From Symplocastrum torsivum CPER-KK1 (GTDB taxonomy: Bacteria > Cyanobacteriota > Cyanobacteriia > Cyanobacteriales > Coleofasciculaceae), in contig JAHHIF010000053.1 of NCBI GenBank assembly GCA_019358875.1, forward strand, positions 1-56,227: 56,227 nt of DNA, written 5' to 3'. The translations under genes and the position numbers were made by a program. Every line of letters starts with the position of its first letter. Within the stretch, counting starts at the first letter, position 1. A model generated the notes under the pieces. That model was not told where the DNA came from. It did no database searches and saw nothing but the letters and a program-made list of their open reading frames with translations. This document shows positions 7,073-15,071 of the stretch, in pieces.

Positions 7073-8632
7073 TTACCAGCTAATCTCTAGCTGGGCTGTA
7101 AATTCAACTCCGCCATAGTGTTCCATCGTAATTAGTAATGAAAGAGGACTTAAGTGTTTATTTGAATCTAGTTTCATCCCACTCCTGATAATTTCTGGAT
7201 AGAACACAACTCGACCTGGCGGACTGTTCATATCTGAAATAACAAGATTACCAATGTTCTCACTAATGGCTGCTTTCTTAATATGTTTTCGAGGATGAAT
7301 AATTTGTGACAGGGTGGCTCCTCTTGTAACTGTGAAAGTTTCTCTTCCCTGTTTTGCAGGCTTTCCTGCTGGAGTCAAATGTGAGAACTCAAACATTACA
7401 GTTGCATTATTACCTCGAAGATAATCAGCTAGATTACCTGCTGCTGTCGGTAGCTGACTTTCACGAAAAACTTTAGCAAAGACGCTAAAGGCAAGTTTTT
7501 TAGAAATTGTTTGATGCGAACCATTCAATGAACGAACCCAACTTTGAAAATTCCAATTAGTTGTATGAAAAGATAATGTTCGTAAAATGTTTTCCCAAGA
7601 AGCTGGAATGCCGTGATGCAAAAGATATGAGAAAACTCCTACCAGATAAGCATCTTGCATAATTCTCTGCCCCGATTGATTAGGACCAGACGAACCGAAG
7701 AAAACTGATTGGTTTTGAGGTGCCTGAACAACTTGAGTAAGAGCTAAATAGGCTAGCCCAATCTGTTGAGATAAATCTTGAGGATTTAGATAAAAACTAA
7801 TTGGAGAAGCGGCTCCATAATAATGTTTACTGACAAGATCTTTAAGTTCGATGCAACTATATGCAAAACCACCTGGAGTTAACTCAACATTACTCTCTGC
7901 ATTAAATTTAATCTGATTGCAAAATGGATTACTTACTCTTGTTTGTTGAATAATAGGGTCGCGGCAAAGGAGTGCAACACATTCCATTGCTTGCCTATCT
8001 TGAAGGCTTCTAGGTCCATTGGCGTAATTTTTTAGTCCAAAGGCAAAAGTTAACCACTCATTGTGTAAATCATCAAGCTTAGTTGCAGAAGTTGTAACTT
8101 GGGCAAAGAGTTTAGCTACTATTGGACCGCTATATACATGTTGACCTTGCTCCAGGAGCAAAACAACAGGAATCGGATTACCTGATTGTTGAGAGCCAGC
8201 TAACCCATTGATTCTATGCTGACCATCAAGAATCCAGAAAGGAATAGGATCACCAGTATTTGGTATGGGTATGATGACATCCCAAACCATTGTAGGAACT
8301 CCACCGCTTGTTGTTTGCTGCTGGCGTATTTCAATATTGGTTTGAGAAGTTGTACCGTTCTGACACAGCAAAACTGGGTTTGGCATAAATTCCCCAGAGT
8401 TGTTAAACAACAGCTTTATATTTTGGACTCGCTCTACATTTAGTGGGCGTTGCCAATCTTTAATCGGTGGTGTAAGTATATTTTGGGCTATTTGCTGATT
8501 TGTAGTTTTTTTTGAAAAGCTAGGTGCTTCTGCAATTTGCAAGACTTCTGAGGCTGAAATAAAGCCTATGAATACCGGATAAGTACAATTGCCAGACTTT
8601 ATATGTTCCTGAAGACATTGAATGGTAGGCAT
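7073..8632 (-). CDS. Large DGQHR-domain protein (DndB-related)
   Basis: 519 residues with WILDGQHRINGLAGS near residue 140, the hallmark of the DGQHR/ParB-like fold that includes DndB, but 170 residues longer than DndB and otherwise different. An N-terminal segment carries RPLNVERVQNIKLLFNNSGEFMPNPVLL, the strand-helix pattern seen before the DGQHR motif in DndB-like proteins. The C-terminal part (REGTFTVTRGAT-like basic region and GRVVFYPEIIRSGMKL) is unassigned. It leads an operon with the HNH gene and is the second DGQHR gene in the island. It might be a DNA-binding specificity partner of the nuclease; function is unknown. Confidence 0.8.
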   Translation of the reverse strand: MPTIQCLQEHIKSGNCTYPVFIGFISASEVLQIAEAPSFSKKTTNQQIAQNILTPPIKDWQRPLNVERVQNIKLLFNNSGEFMPNPVLLCQNGTTSQTNIEIRQQQTTSGGVPTMVWDVIIPIPNTGDPIPFWILDGQHRINGLAGSQQSGNPIPVVLLLEQGQHVYSGPIVAKLFAQVTTSATKLDDLHNEWLTFAFGLKNYANGPRSLQDRQAMECVALLCRDPIIQQTRVSNPFCNQIKFNAESNVELTPGGFAYSCIELKDLVSKHYYGAASPISFYLNPQDLSQQIGLAYLALTQVVQAPQNQSVFFGSSGPNQSGQRIMQDAYLVGVFSYLLHHGIPASWENILRTLSFHTTNWNFQSWVRSLNGSHQTISKKLAFSVFAKVFRESQLPTAAGNLADYLRGNNATVMFEFSHLTPAGKPAKQGRETFTVTRGATLSQIIHPRKHIKKAAISENIGNLVISDMNSPPGRVVFYPEIIRSGMKLDSNKHLSPLSLLITMEHYGGVEFTAQLEISW

Positions 8633-8801
8633 GGTGCTTTATAATTTTCCATCTCAAAAATTCCAAAATACTGCTTAGAGCTGTAGAAAATGATTTAGAT
8701 CGAATTCTTGTGCTAAAAGATTACCGCTTTTGGAAATCACTATAATTCAGAGTCTAGCTTGGCTTTTAAAACCTGTGTCCAGACATGAGAATTATCTAGG
8801 A

Positions 8802-9038
8802 CTAATCATTCTGAGTTGATTTACTCAAATACAACCTGATAAATTCTTCCGCCGCATCTGAATTAATCTTCTCAAGTCCGTCCCGAATCTCAAGAACGGC
8901 ATCAGCCGAAGGATCTGCCATCTCATTAACCCAGCGGTGAACGTTCCCCCGCCGAGTTCCCATCATCACAGCTAGCCGATTTTGGCTAATGTCATAGGTT
9001 TCCAACACCTGCTTGAGGGCTTGCCCTGCTTTTCCCAT
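8802..9038 (-). CDS. Small XRE-like helix-turn-helix regulator
   Basis: 78 residues. Residues about 9-45 (LKQVLETYDISQNRLAVMMG, then TRRGNVHRWVNEMADPSAD) show the XRE/Cro-type helix-turn-helix pattern, with a short acidic C-terminal helix. The protein has only this domain, like many regulators of accessory and defence islands. The gene heads the minus-strand island, 170 bases upstream of the DGQHR-HNH operon, and divergent to the gene at 9154. Two palindromic operator-like sites lie 35-100 bases upstream of its ATG, which suggests autoregulation. Its targets are not known. Confidence 0.8.
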   Translation of the reverse strand: MGKAGQALKQVLETYDISQNRLAVMMGTRRGNVHRWVNEMADPSADAVLEIRDGLEKINSDAAEEFIRLYLSKSTQND

Positions 9039-9073
9039 GCCTCAGATTTTGTCAAAACCTGATGACGAAGTAA

Positions 9074-9139
9074 ATGTCTCTTATATATGACACTAGGTGT
9101 AGAATGGATGATGTCTCTAATAAGAGACATCATCCATTC
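9074..9139. promoter_or_regulatory. Palindromic operator-like sites in the divergent promoter region
   Basis: A perfect inverted repeat of 17 bases per arm with a 4-base loop spans 9102-9139. Its core ATGTCTCTAATAAGAGACAT (9111-9130) recurs with 15 of 20 matches as ATGTCTCTTATATATGACAC at 9074-9093. The two cores are 37 bases apart centre to centre, between the helix-turn-helix gene (minus) and the gene at 9154 (plus). Paired dyad sites at a divergent promoter are what an XRE-type dimeric repressor would use. The longer stem could alternatively act in RNA as a terminator or leader of the plus-strand gene. Confidence 0.6.
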
Positions 9140-9153
9140 ATCGGTACACACAA

Positions 9154-9405
9154 ATGTCCCAAGAATCTCTCCCAGACCCCAACGAAGCCCCCACTCCTCC
9201 TGCCTCCTCCGACTTCCCCACACCACGCCCAAAGAAAGAACACATCAAAGTGATGCTCATCGGTTCTCGCAACGGAGTCCACAGCACGATTCGTCACCTC
9301 TACAGCCTCGGTTTTGCCGAAGTTACCGCCTGGAGTCCCCTGCAACCCACATCCATCTCAGGCGAAGTAATGAGCGTTTTGCGTCACAGCATTCCCAGAG
9401 ACTAA
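9154..9405 (+). CDS. Conserved cyanobacterial small protein, unknown function
   Basis: 83 residues: a Pro-rich N-terminal tail (about 30 residues) and a compact domain KVMLIGSRNGVHSTIRHLYSLGF followed by AEVTAWSPLQP and GEVMSVLRH. This pattern is familiar from small cyanobacterial hypothetical proteins found in many copies and paralogues; no function is known to me. It may share the operator-bearing intergenic region with the divergent helix-turn-helix gene, and a similar regulator plus partner layout could mean co-control. Confidence 0.65.
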   Translation: MSQESLPDPNEAPTPPASSDFPTPRPKKEHIKVMLIGSRNGVHSTIRHLYSLGFAEVTAWSPLQPTSISGEVMSVLRHSIPRD

Positions 9406-9464
9406 AGCCTCATCAGTTCATCAGTAACTGAACACCAGTGATTTATCCAGGGATTGAAAGAACC

Positions 9465-9815
9465 ATGCCGCCTCTACGCGATCGCATTAACCCAAACACC
9501 TTCGTAATCAGCCTCAAGCAAATCGCAAAGCATCTAAAGATTAACCCCAAGCGCATCATTAACTGGCAAAAATGGCAACATGTGCTTTGGGTGCATCTCG
9601 AAGGAAGAGGCGGCTATTTCATCAGTTACCGAAAATTAGAACAGTGGATTGCTGCTTGTCGTACCCTAATTCGCGGTTGCCAAAACTTGCCAACCCTCAC
9701 AACCCTATGGACAGCCATTCTCAAAGAAGCAACCCGCTACACCCAAGACGCAATTACAAGACTTCAAGAAATTTGGCAGCAACGGCAAACCACTCTTAGC
9801 AACTCACAAAACTGA
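9465..9815 (+). CDS. Unknown basic protein with helix-turn-helix-like segment
   Basis: 116 residues from the ATG at 9465; an upstream in-frame GTG would add nine residues but has no ribosome binding site. The segment SLKQIAKHLKINPKRIINWQKWQHVLWVHLEGRG resembles a winged or MerR-like DNA-binding helix pair followed by a strand, and the C-terminal third is helical and Arg/Gln-rich. I cannot place it in a family. It lies between the preceding small gene and a GAF gene, all on the plus strand with 40-60 base gaps, so a small operon is possible. Confidence 0.55.
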   Translation: MPPLRDRINPNTFVISLKQIAKHLKINPKRIINWQKWQHVLWVHLEGRGGYFISYRKLEQWIAACRTLIRGCQNLPTLTTLWTAILKEATRYTQDAITRLQEIWQQRQTTLSNSQN

Positions 9816-9854
9816 AAGTACCAAAAGCCAGCCAAACAGCAAAAGCTACTCTAT

Positions 9855-10397
9855 ATGATCAGAGAAGTTCAACAAACTACTCTAGGAGTCCCCACAGAGC
9901 TGATGTCCGATCAAAATTTGCTAAGAGTTGCGAATCGCCTTGCTGCCACTCTTGCAAGAGATACAGTAGTCCAAGAAACCACCGACAAATTAAGGAATTC
10001 TCTTCAGGTCGATCGCGTAGTCTTGTATTACTTTTACCGCGAATGGGAAGGACGAGTTACATTCGAGTCCTTGAGTTCTAGCGAGTTTTCTATCTTCGGC
10101 TCAACCGGACCCGATGAGTGTTTCAATAGTGAATACGCCGCCATGTACGAAGCCGGACGAGTAAGAGCGATCGCAGATATAGAAACAGAACCCATCCAAG
10201 CTTGTCACCGAGACTTCTTAAGAGACATGCAGGTTCGCGCTAACTTAGTCGTGCCAGTCCTTAATCAGGGTCGATTGTGGGGGTTACTCGTCGCTCATCA
10301 CTGCCAGGATACTCGTTCTTGGTCAGAGTCCAATATTGAAGCCATGCAACAAGGTGCAGAAACCTTGGCAACAGCAGCCGCAATTCGAGATAGCTAA
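9855..10397 (+). CDS. Stand-alone GAF protein with cyanobacteriochrome cysteine motifs
   Basis: 180 residues made of one GAF domain (about 30-180) of the phytochrome/cyanobacteriochrome type: VDRVVLYYFYREWEGRVTFE, GRVRAIADIE and VRANLVVPVL followed by RLWGLLVAHHC. It has a DECF motif (87-90), which matches the DXCF second-cysteine motif, and ACHRDFL with C117-H118 at the canonical bilin-attachment position. Known DXCF proteins attach a bilin at the CH cysteine and form a reversible second thioether, typically giving blue/green photocycles. There is no output domain and no signal peptide, so it would have to act through a partner. Bilin binding is inferred; a non-photoactive GAF role is possible. 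Confidence 0.75.
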   Translation: MIREVQQTTLGVPTELMSDQNLLRVANRLAATLARDTVVQETTDKLRNSLQVDRVVLYYFYREWEGRVTFESLSSSEFSIFGSTGPDECFNSEYAAMYEAGRVRAIADIETEPIQACHRDFLRDMQVRANLVVPVLNQGRLWGLLVAHHCQDTRSWSESNIEAMQQGAETLATAAAIRDS

Positions 10398-10460
10398 CCG
10401 ATAACCAAAAAAGCAATAATGCGATCGCGTTAATTTAGACAAAAAATTGAACAATTCAAT

Positions 10461-10488
10461 AAAAAAGGACAAGCCGTTCAGCTTGTCC
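10461..10488 (-). terminator. Rho-independent terminator of petC-petA
   Basis: GGACAAGC and GCTTGTCC form an 8 bp stem with a 6-base loop. Read on the minus strand it is followed by a run of six T. It lies 26 bases after the petA stop and also just past the end of the GAF gene on the other strand. Confidence 0.8.
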
Positions 10489-10513
10489 TACAACTTGTAA
10501 TTTAGCAGAGAAC

Positions 10514-11506
10514 TTAGAAGTTCATTTCAGCCGCTTGAACTTTCTCAATTTGTTTCTTCTTCAGCACCAGGAACACTTGGGACAGCATAATCCCGCCGAT
10601 GAATACCATTAACCACTTAATTCGTGCTGGACTTTGTAAGACAACCTCAGCATCCGCTTGACCAAATCCACCAACATTAGGATTATTCGTCAGAGCTTCA
10701 CCAGCAGTAACGTCCTGCCCTTCAGATACAATCAACTCCAAACCAGCAGGAATTGCATCAACAACTGTCCCAGTGTCTGCTGTTTGAATCGTGACTTCAT
10801 AGCCACCATCTTCCAGCTTACTAATCTGAGAAATTTGACCCGCTTTCGAGGCATTGTAGATGGTGTTATTGCTCTTGTTACCAGCAGGATAAACCTGACC
10901 ACGTCCACGGTTAGCCCCAATATGAACAGGATACTTACCAAAGCGAACGGATTTATCAGTGTTTGGATCAGGAGACAGGACAGGGAAAACAATTTCTTGG
11001 TACTGTTCACCGGGTAGTGGACCAACGATGATAACGTTTTCCTGGTCTTCCTTGTAAGGTTGGAAGTAAACGCCGCCAACCTTTTCCTTCATCTCCTCAG
11101 GAATTCGGTCTTCAGGGGCAATCTTGAAGCCTTCTGGTAACATTACCACTGCACCGACATTTAAGCCGCCTTTGGAGCCATCACCCAAAACCTGTTGTGC
11201 GTTTAGGTCGTAGGGAATCTTCACCACAGCCTCAAATACCGTATCTGGCAAAACGGACTGGGGAATTTCGACTTCTGTAGGTTTCGCTGCCAAGTGGCAG
11301 TTGGCACAAACAATCCGTCCCGTCGGTTCACGGGGAGTTTCTGGCGCGGTTTCCTGTGCCCAGAAGGGGTATGCACTAGCTGACTGAGGAAGCGTAATAT
11401 CACTAACGAAGAATAATGCCAGGGTTGCCAAAGCCAGCACAACGGTTCTGGTGATTACCCGCTTGTTGAGGAAGTTGTACATCACCGATAAAGAAGGTGT
11501 TCTCAT
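10514..11506 (-). CDS. petA: Cytochrome f, PetA
   Basis: 330-residue precursor of the c-type cytochrome of the b6f complex, which passes electrons from the Rieske protein to plastocyanin or cytochrome c6 in the thylakoid lumen. CANCH at 67-71 is the covalent haem site. A hydrophobic signal segment ends in SASA, so the mature protein begins at Y46 (YPFWAQ), whose amino group is the axial haem ligand. A single C-terminal membrane helix (WLMVFIGGIMLSQVFLVL) and short stromal tail follow. An internal ATG eight codons in is an alternative start. It lies downstream of petC, as is usual in cyanobacteria, with a clear terminator after it. Confidence 0.98.
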   Translation of the reverse strand: MRTPSLSVMYNFLNKRVITRTVVLALATLALFFVSDITLPQSASAYPFWAQETAPETPREPTGRIVCANCHLAAKPTEVEIPQSVLPDTVFEAVVKIPYDLNAQQVLGDGSKGGLNVGAVVMLPEGFKIAPEDRIPEEMKEKVGGVYFQPYKEDQENVIIVGPLPGEQYQEIVFPVLSPDPNTDKSVRFGKYPVHIGANRGRGQVYPAGNKSNNTIYNASKAGQISQISKLEDGGYEVTIQTADTGTVVDAIPAGLELIVSEGQDVTAGEALTNNPNVGGFGQADAEVVLQSPARIKWLMVFIGGIMLSQVFLVLKKKQIEKVQAAEMNF

Positions 11507-11682
11507 CTTTTAAAGCAAAAAACTCGAAGAGGGATTGGGTATTAAGGATGGAAGAGACAAGGATTAAAGCATCGAGGCTGGAGCGTTAAGGAAAAGGATA
11601 TCGTCAATACTTGCTCTGCTTTGTTCAAGACTTCTTCCCCAATCCTTAATCCCCAGTCCCGATGCCCTAAGTCCGAATTGAA

Positions 11683-12225
11683 TTAAACCCACCAGGGGTC
11701 TTCGCCAGTGCGAAAATCAGTTTCTGTCCACTGCGTGAGGGAAAGCTTGTCGTCTTCGGTGACAGTGGCGTGAACCAATGCCAAAGACAGAGGTGCTGGT
11801 CCCCGTACCACCTTACCAGTGTTATCGTACTGAGAACCATGACAGGGACACTTGAACTTATTCTCGTTGCTATTCCAAGGCACCACGCATCCCAAGTGGG
11901 TGCAGACAGCATTTAAACCATAGTTGCCAATGGATTGGTCTTCGGTAACAACAACATAGGTCGGGTCACCTTTGAGACCTTGAGCGAGAGTGCGATCGCC
12001 TGCACCATGATTGGCTAGAAAGTCACTGACAACGATGTCATTACCTAACGCATCTTTAGCCGTGACACCCCCGCCACTGCCAGCCGCTGAAGGCGGAACG
12101 AAGAACTTAATAACTGGATAGAGCGCTCCCAGAGCTGTTCCGGTAATCGTACCAAACGCCAAGAGGTTCATAAATTGACGACGCCCCATATCAGGAACAT
12201 CTGCTGAGCCAGAAACTTGAGCCAT
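11683..12225 (-). CDS. petC: Rieske iron-sulfur protein of cytochrome b6f, PetC
   Basis: 180 residues. The [2Fe-2S] ligands are in CTHLGC (C108, H110) and CPCHGSQY (C126, H129), with the disulfide cysteines C113 and C128. The N-terminus carries MGRRQFMN and one hydrophobic helix (LLAFGTITGTALGALYPVI), the twin-arginine signal-anchor used by PetC, followed by a flexible glycine hinge (SAAGSGGGV). It oxidises plastoquinol and reduces cytochrome f. It precedes petA in one operon with a 176-base spacer. Divergent to the DUF3067 gene. Confidence 0.98.
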   Translation of the reverse strand: MAQVSGSADVPDMGRRQFMNLLAFGTITGTALGALYPVIKFFVPPSAAGSGGGVTAKDALGNDIVVSDFLANHGAGDRTLAQGLKGDPTYVVVTEDQSIGNYGLNAVCTHLGCVVPWNSNENKFKCPCHGSQYDNTGKVVRGPAPLSLALVHATVTEDDKLSLTQWTETDFRTGEDPWWV

Positions 12226-12464
12226 AACTGAACGCCTAAGGGTATATTTTTTTTAACAACTCTGGAAATATTTCCAGAACTTCTTAAACCCTGCTCTCAT
12301 AATGTAGAGTAATCTAACCGTCAACAGGGTTGCCAAAATCCTTTCAGTCAAAGGATTTACGGCTTCAGATATAGGTATTATTACATTCTTTTACACCGTA
12401 TCATAAAGTTAAAAAGCGTCGTATTTGTGACGAAATGTAAACAAAAACTTAGGCAAAGAGGGTT

Positions 12465-12782
12465 ATGACAGGACAGGACTTGCGCCAACTCCTGCTCAAC
12501 AAGTGGGGATACTCTTATGACATTCAAATACGACGGACTCAGGGGAAAATCTTCGTTCAAGTCATGTGGAAATACCTAGAACAGGTATCTTTCCCACTCT
12601 CTGAAGCCGAGTACCTAGAGCATCTCAATACAGTCGCTAATTACCTACACGCTTGGGGAGGCGCGACACAAGTACAAAACTATATTCGGGAAACTCGTGA
12701 GCGTCCACGGTTGGGTAAAGCCGTCAGTATTCCAATTGAGTTGGGTGAACGTGCCTCAGAGTGGCTACTCGAAGATTTTTAA
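12465..12782 (+). CDS. DUF3067 family protein
   Basis: 105 residues matching the cyanobacterial/plant DUF3067 family (MTGQDLRQLLLNKWGYSYDIQ, then MWKYLEQVSFPLSEAEYLEHL and the ending GKAVSIPIELGERASEWLLE). No membrane segment and no known catalytic motif. It is divergent to petC, a neighbourhood that recurs in cyanobacteria and hints at a role near cytochrome b6f assembly, though that is only association. The 239-base region before it must carry promoters for both directions. Confidence 0.8.
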   Translation: MTGQDLRQLLLNKWGYSYDIQIRRTQGKIFVQVMWKYLEQVSFPLSEAEYLEHLNTVANYLHAWGGATQVQNYIRETRERPRLGKAVSIPIELGERASEWLLEDF

Positions 12783-12925
12783 GGTGTTAGGTGTTAGGTG
12801 TTAGGTGTTAGGTGGTAGGTTGTAAGGGAAAAACTACGGTGCTCTCCTTGGCAAGATTAGGGTTTTGGGGAGATTCAAAGAAGAGCAAGGCATAGCTCTG
12901 TCCACCTACCACCTACCACCTACAA
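12783..12925. repeat. Heptanucleotide repeats in inverted orientation between convergent genes
   Basis: Four copies of GGTGTTA run from 12783, followed by GGTGGTA and GGTTGTA. At 12902-12922 the complement TACCACC-type unit is repeated three times and merges with the leuD stop codon. TAGGTGGTAGGT (12809-12820) pairs perfectly with 12904-12915, so transcripts from either side can form a 12 bp stem. It fits the short tandemly repeated repetitive sequences known in cyanobacteria, and may serve as a shared terminator. Confidence 0.75.
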
Positions 12926-13537
12926 CGATGTTGCCACAACTCGACTGTCCCAATCTACATACGGCAATTTAGCCACCGTAGCTCGAATCGGGTCAATTTG
13001 AGCAAGCAATTGTACACAAGTATCCCAGGTGCCTGTAGTTAACATCTGCCGTGAACCCTCACCCATCGATACAGAAGCTTGGAAGTCTCCACAATGGACT
13101 TGCATTGCGTCTAAATCCACAGTTATCGAAGCTTGGGGATTTTCTTGCAGGATTGTCTGTAACTGCTTGACTGTCGTAGGTTCAGCCGTTACACCAGGAA
13201 TCCCGATCGCAACACAGTTACCAAAAAATATCTCAGCAAAGCTTTCTCCCACAACGGCTTGAATTCCCCATTTTGCCAAGGCTTGAGGCGCGTGTTCTCG
13301 TGAGGAACCACAGCCAAAGTTGCCGTTAACAACTAAGATATTCGCTCCTTGATACTGTGGCTGATCAAAGGGATGTTCCCCTTTCGCTTGCACACGATCG
13401 TCGGCAAACGCTTGTTCCCCCAAACCATCAAAGGTGACACAGCGCAAAAAACGGGCAGGAATAATGCGATCGGTATCAATATCATTGCCTACAAGAGGAA
13501 TTCCCCGACCTTCAATCACTTTTACTTCACTACTCAT
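12920..13537 (-). CDS. leuD: 3-isopropylmalate dehydratase small subunit, LeuD
   Basis: 205 residues of the aconitase swivel domain. Visible: GNDIDTDRIIPARFLRCVTF at the N-terminus and NGNFGCGSSREHAPQALAKWGI, the family signature that contributes substrate contacts. With LeuC it isomerises 2- to 3-isopropylmalate in leucine synthesis. Its ATG overlaps the leuC TGA (ATGA), so the two subunits are translationally coupled. The stop codon sits in the heptanucleotide repeat. Confidence 0.96.
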   Translation of the reverse strand: MSSEVKVIEGRGIPLVGNDIDTDRIIPARFLRCVTFDGLGEQAFADDRVQAKGEHPFDQPQYQGANILVVNGNFGCGSSREHAPQALAKWGIQAVVGESFAEIFFGNCVAIGIPGVTAEPTTVKQLQTILQENPQASITVDLDAMQVHCGDFQASVSMGEGSRQMLTTGTWDTCVQLLAQIDPIRATVAKLPYVDWDSRVVATSL

Positions 13538-14955
13538 GAGACTGACTCCTGTAGCATCAACTCGCGAACATCAGAAACTTCACCCTTAATCGCCGCAGCA
13601 ACCACCATTGCCGGACTCATCAGCAGTGTACGTCCTGTAGACGAACCTTGACGACCTTTGAAATTACGATTAGAAGAAGAAGCACTCAACTGAGTACCCT
13701 GAAGTTTGTCAGGATTCATCGCTAGACACATTGAGCATCCTGGTTCTCGCCACTCAAACCCCGCTTCCAAAAAGATTTTGTCTAGTCCTTCTGCTTCCGC
13801 TTCCTTTTTCACTCGTTCTGAACCAGGGACAACAAATGCCTTGACTCCTTGGGCTACGTGCTTACCTTTGGCAAATTTGGCAGCTTCTCGTAAGTCGCTG
13901 ATGCGTCCATTGGTACAGCTACCGATAAAGCAGACATTGACTTTTGTGCCTTGAATCGGTGTTCCTGGCGTGAAGTCCATGTAGCGATAGGCTTCTTGTG
14001 CGATCGCTTTTTCTGATTCTGGCAGGGTATCGGCAACAGGAACCACTTCATTAACCGCAATCCCTTGCCCTGGCGTAATTCCCCAAGTGACAGTAGGTGC
14101 AATTTCAGCCGCATCAAAGGTGACGACATCATCATAAACAGCATCCTCATCACTGCGGAGGCTGTTCCACCAGCTAACTGCTTTATCCCACTCTGCGTCT
14201 TTGGGAGCAAAATCTCTGCCCTTGAGGTATTCATATGTCACCTCATCTGGGTTCACATACCCACAACGAGCGCCACCCTCGATGGACATATTACAGACAG
14301 TCATGCGCTCTTCCATACTCATCTGCTCGAAGGTAGTACCAGCAAATTCATAGGCGTAGCCAACGCCACCTTTCACACCGAGGGTGCGGATGATATGGAG
14401 AATTACATCTTTGGCATAAACACCGGGGGGCAATTTGCCATTGACTTCAATTTTACGAACCTTAAGTTTAGACAGCGCTAGGGTTTGGGAGGCTAGGACA
14501 TCACGGACTTGAGAGGTGCCAATGCCAAATGCGATCGCGCCAAATGCACCATGAGTTGAGGTATGAGAATCCCCACAGGCGATTGTCATTCCTGGCTGAG
14601 TTAAACCCAGTTCGGGCGCAATCACATGAACGATGCCTTGACTGCCAGACCCAATGTTATAAAATCTTACGCCGTACTCTTTACAGTTATTCTCCAACGC
14701 TTGCATCATCTCTTCTGCTAAGACATCAGCAAACGGACGCGATTGGTTCTCTGTAGGAACAATGTGATCGACAGTGGCAACAGTGCGATCGGGATACAGC
14801 ACCTTCAGTCCACGTTCCCGCAGCATCGCAAACGCTTGAGGACTGGTAACTTCGTGAATTAAATGTAAACCAATAAATAGCTGAGTCTGACCGGAAGGCA
14901 AAATACCAACAGTATGTAAGTCCCAAACTTTATCAAACAGTGTTCTAGCGCTCAT
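13534..14955 (-). CDS. leuC: 3-isopropylmalate dehydratase large subunit, LeuC
   Basis: 473 residues of the aconitase/IPM isomerase catalytic subunit. The [4Fe-4S] ligands are the cysteine of FIGSCTNGRISDL and C407 and C410 in PGCSMCLAMNP. The N-terminal MSARTLFDKVWDLHTV, GDSHTSTHGAFGA and the C-terminal NFKGRQGSSTGRTLLMSP are family hallmarks; length is normal. It forms a two-gene operon with leuD. No leuA or leuB is nearby, so leucine genes are dispersed, as is usual in cyanobacteria. Confidence 0.97.
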   Translation of the reverse strand: MSARTLFDKVWDLHTVGILPSGQTQLFIGLHLIHEVTSPQAFAMLRERGLKVLYPDRTVATVDHIVPTENQSRPFADVLAEEMMQALENNCKEYGVRFYNIGSGSQGIVHVIAPELGLTQPGMTIACGDSHTSTHGAFGAIAFGIGTSQVRDVLASQTLALSKLKVRKIEVNGKLPPGVYAKDVILHIIRTLGVKGGVGYAYEFAGTTFEQMSMEERMTVCNMSIEGGARCGYVNPDEVTYEYLKGRDFAPKDAEWDKAVSWWNSLRSDEDAVYDDVVTFDAAEIAPTVTWGITPGQGIAVNEVVPVADTLPESEKAIAQEAYRYMDFTPGTPIQGTKVNVCFIGSCTNGRISDLREAAKFAKGKHVAQGVKAFVVPGSERVKKEAEAEGLDKIFLEAGFEWREPGCSMCLAMNPDKLQGTQLSASSSNRNFKGRQGSSTGRTLLMSPAMVVAAAIKGEVSDVRELMLQESVS

Positions 14956-15071
14956 CAGAAAAGGTAGCCATTAGTCTAAGGATAGTGACCAAGCACCTAT
15001 GGTCAAAGGTTTGAACTTTTTATTGTAGAGCGATCGCACGTTCTGCAATCACTAGCTAAAACAATCACCTT

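Noticed and set aside
8633..8801. RNA gene or small gene before the DGQHR operon
   Set aside because: AT-rich spacer; no open frame with a start and no stable structure found by eye.
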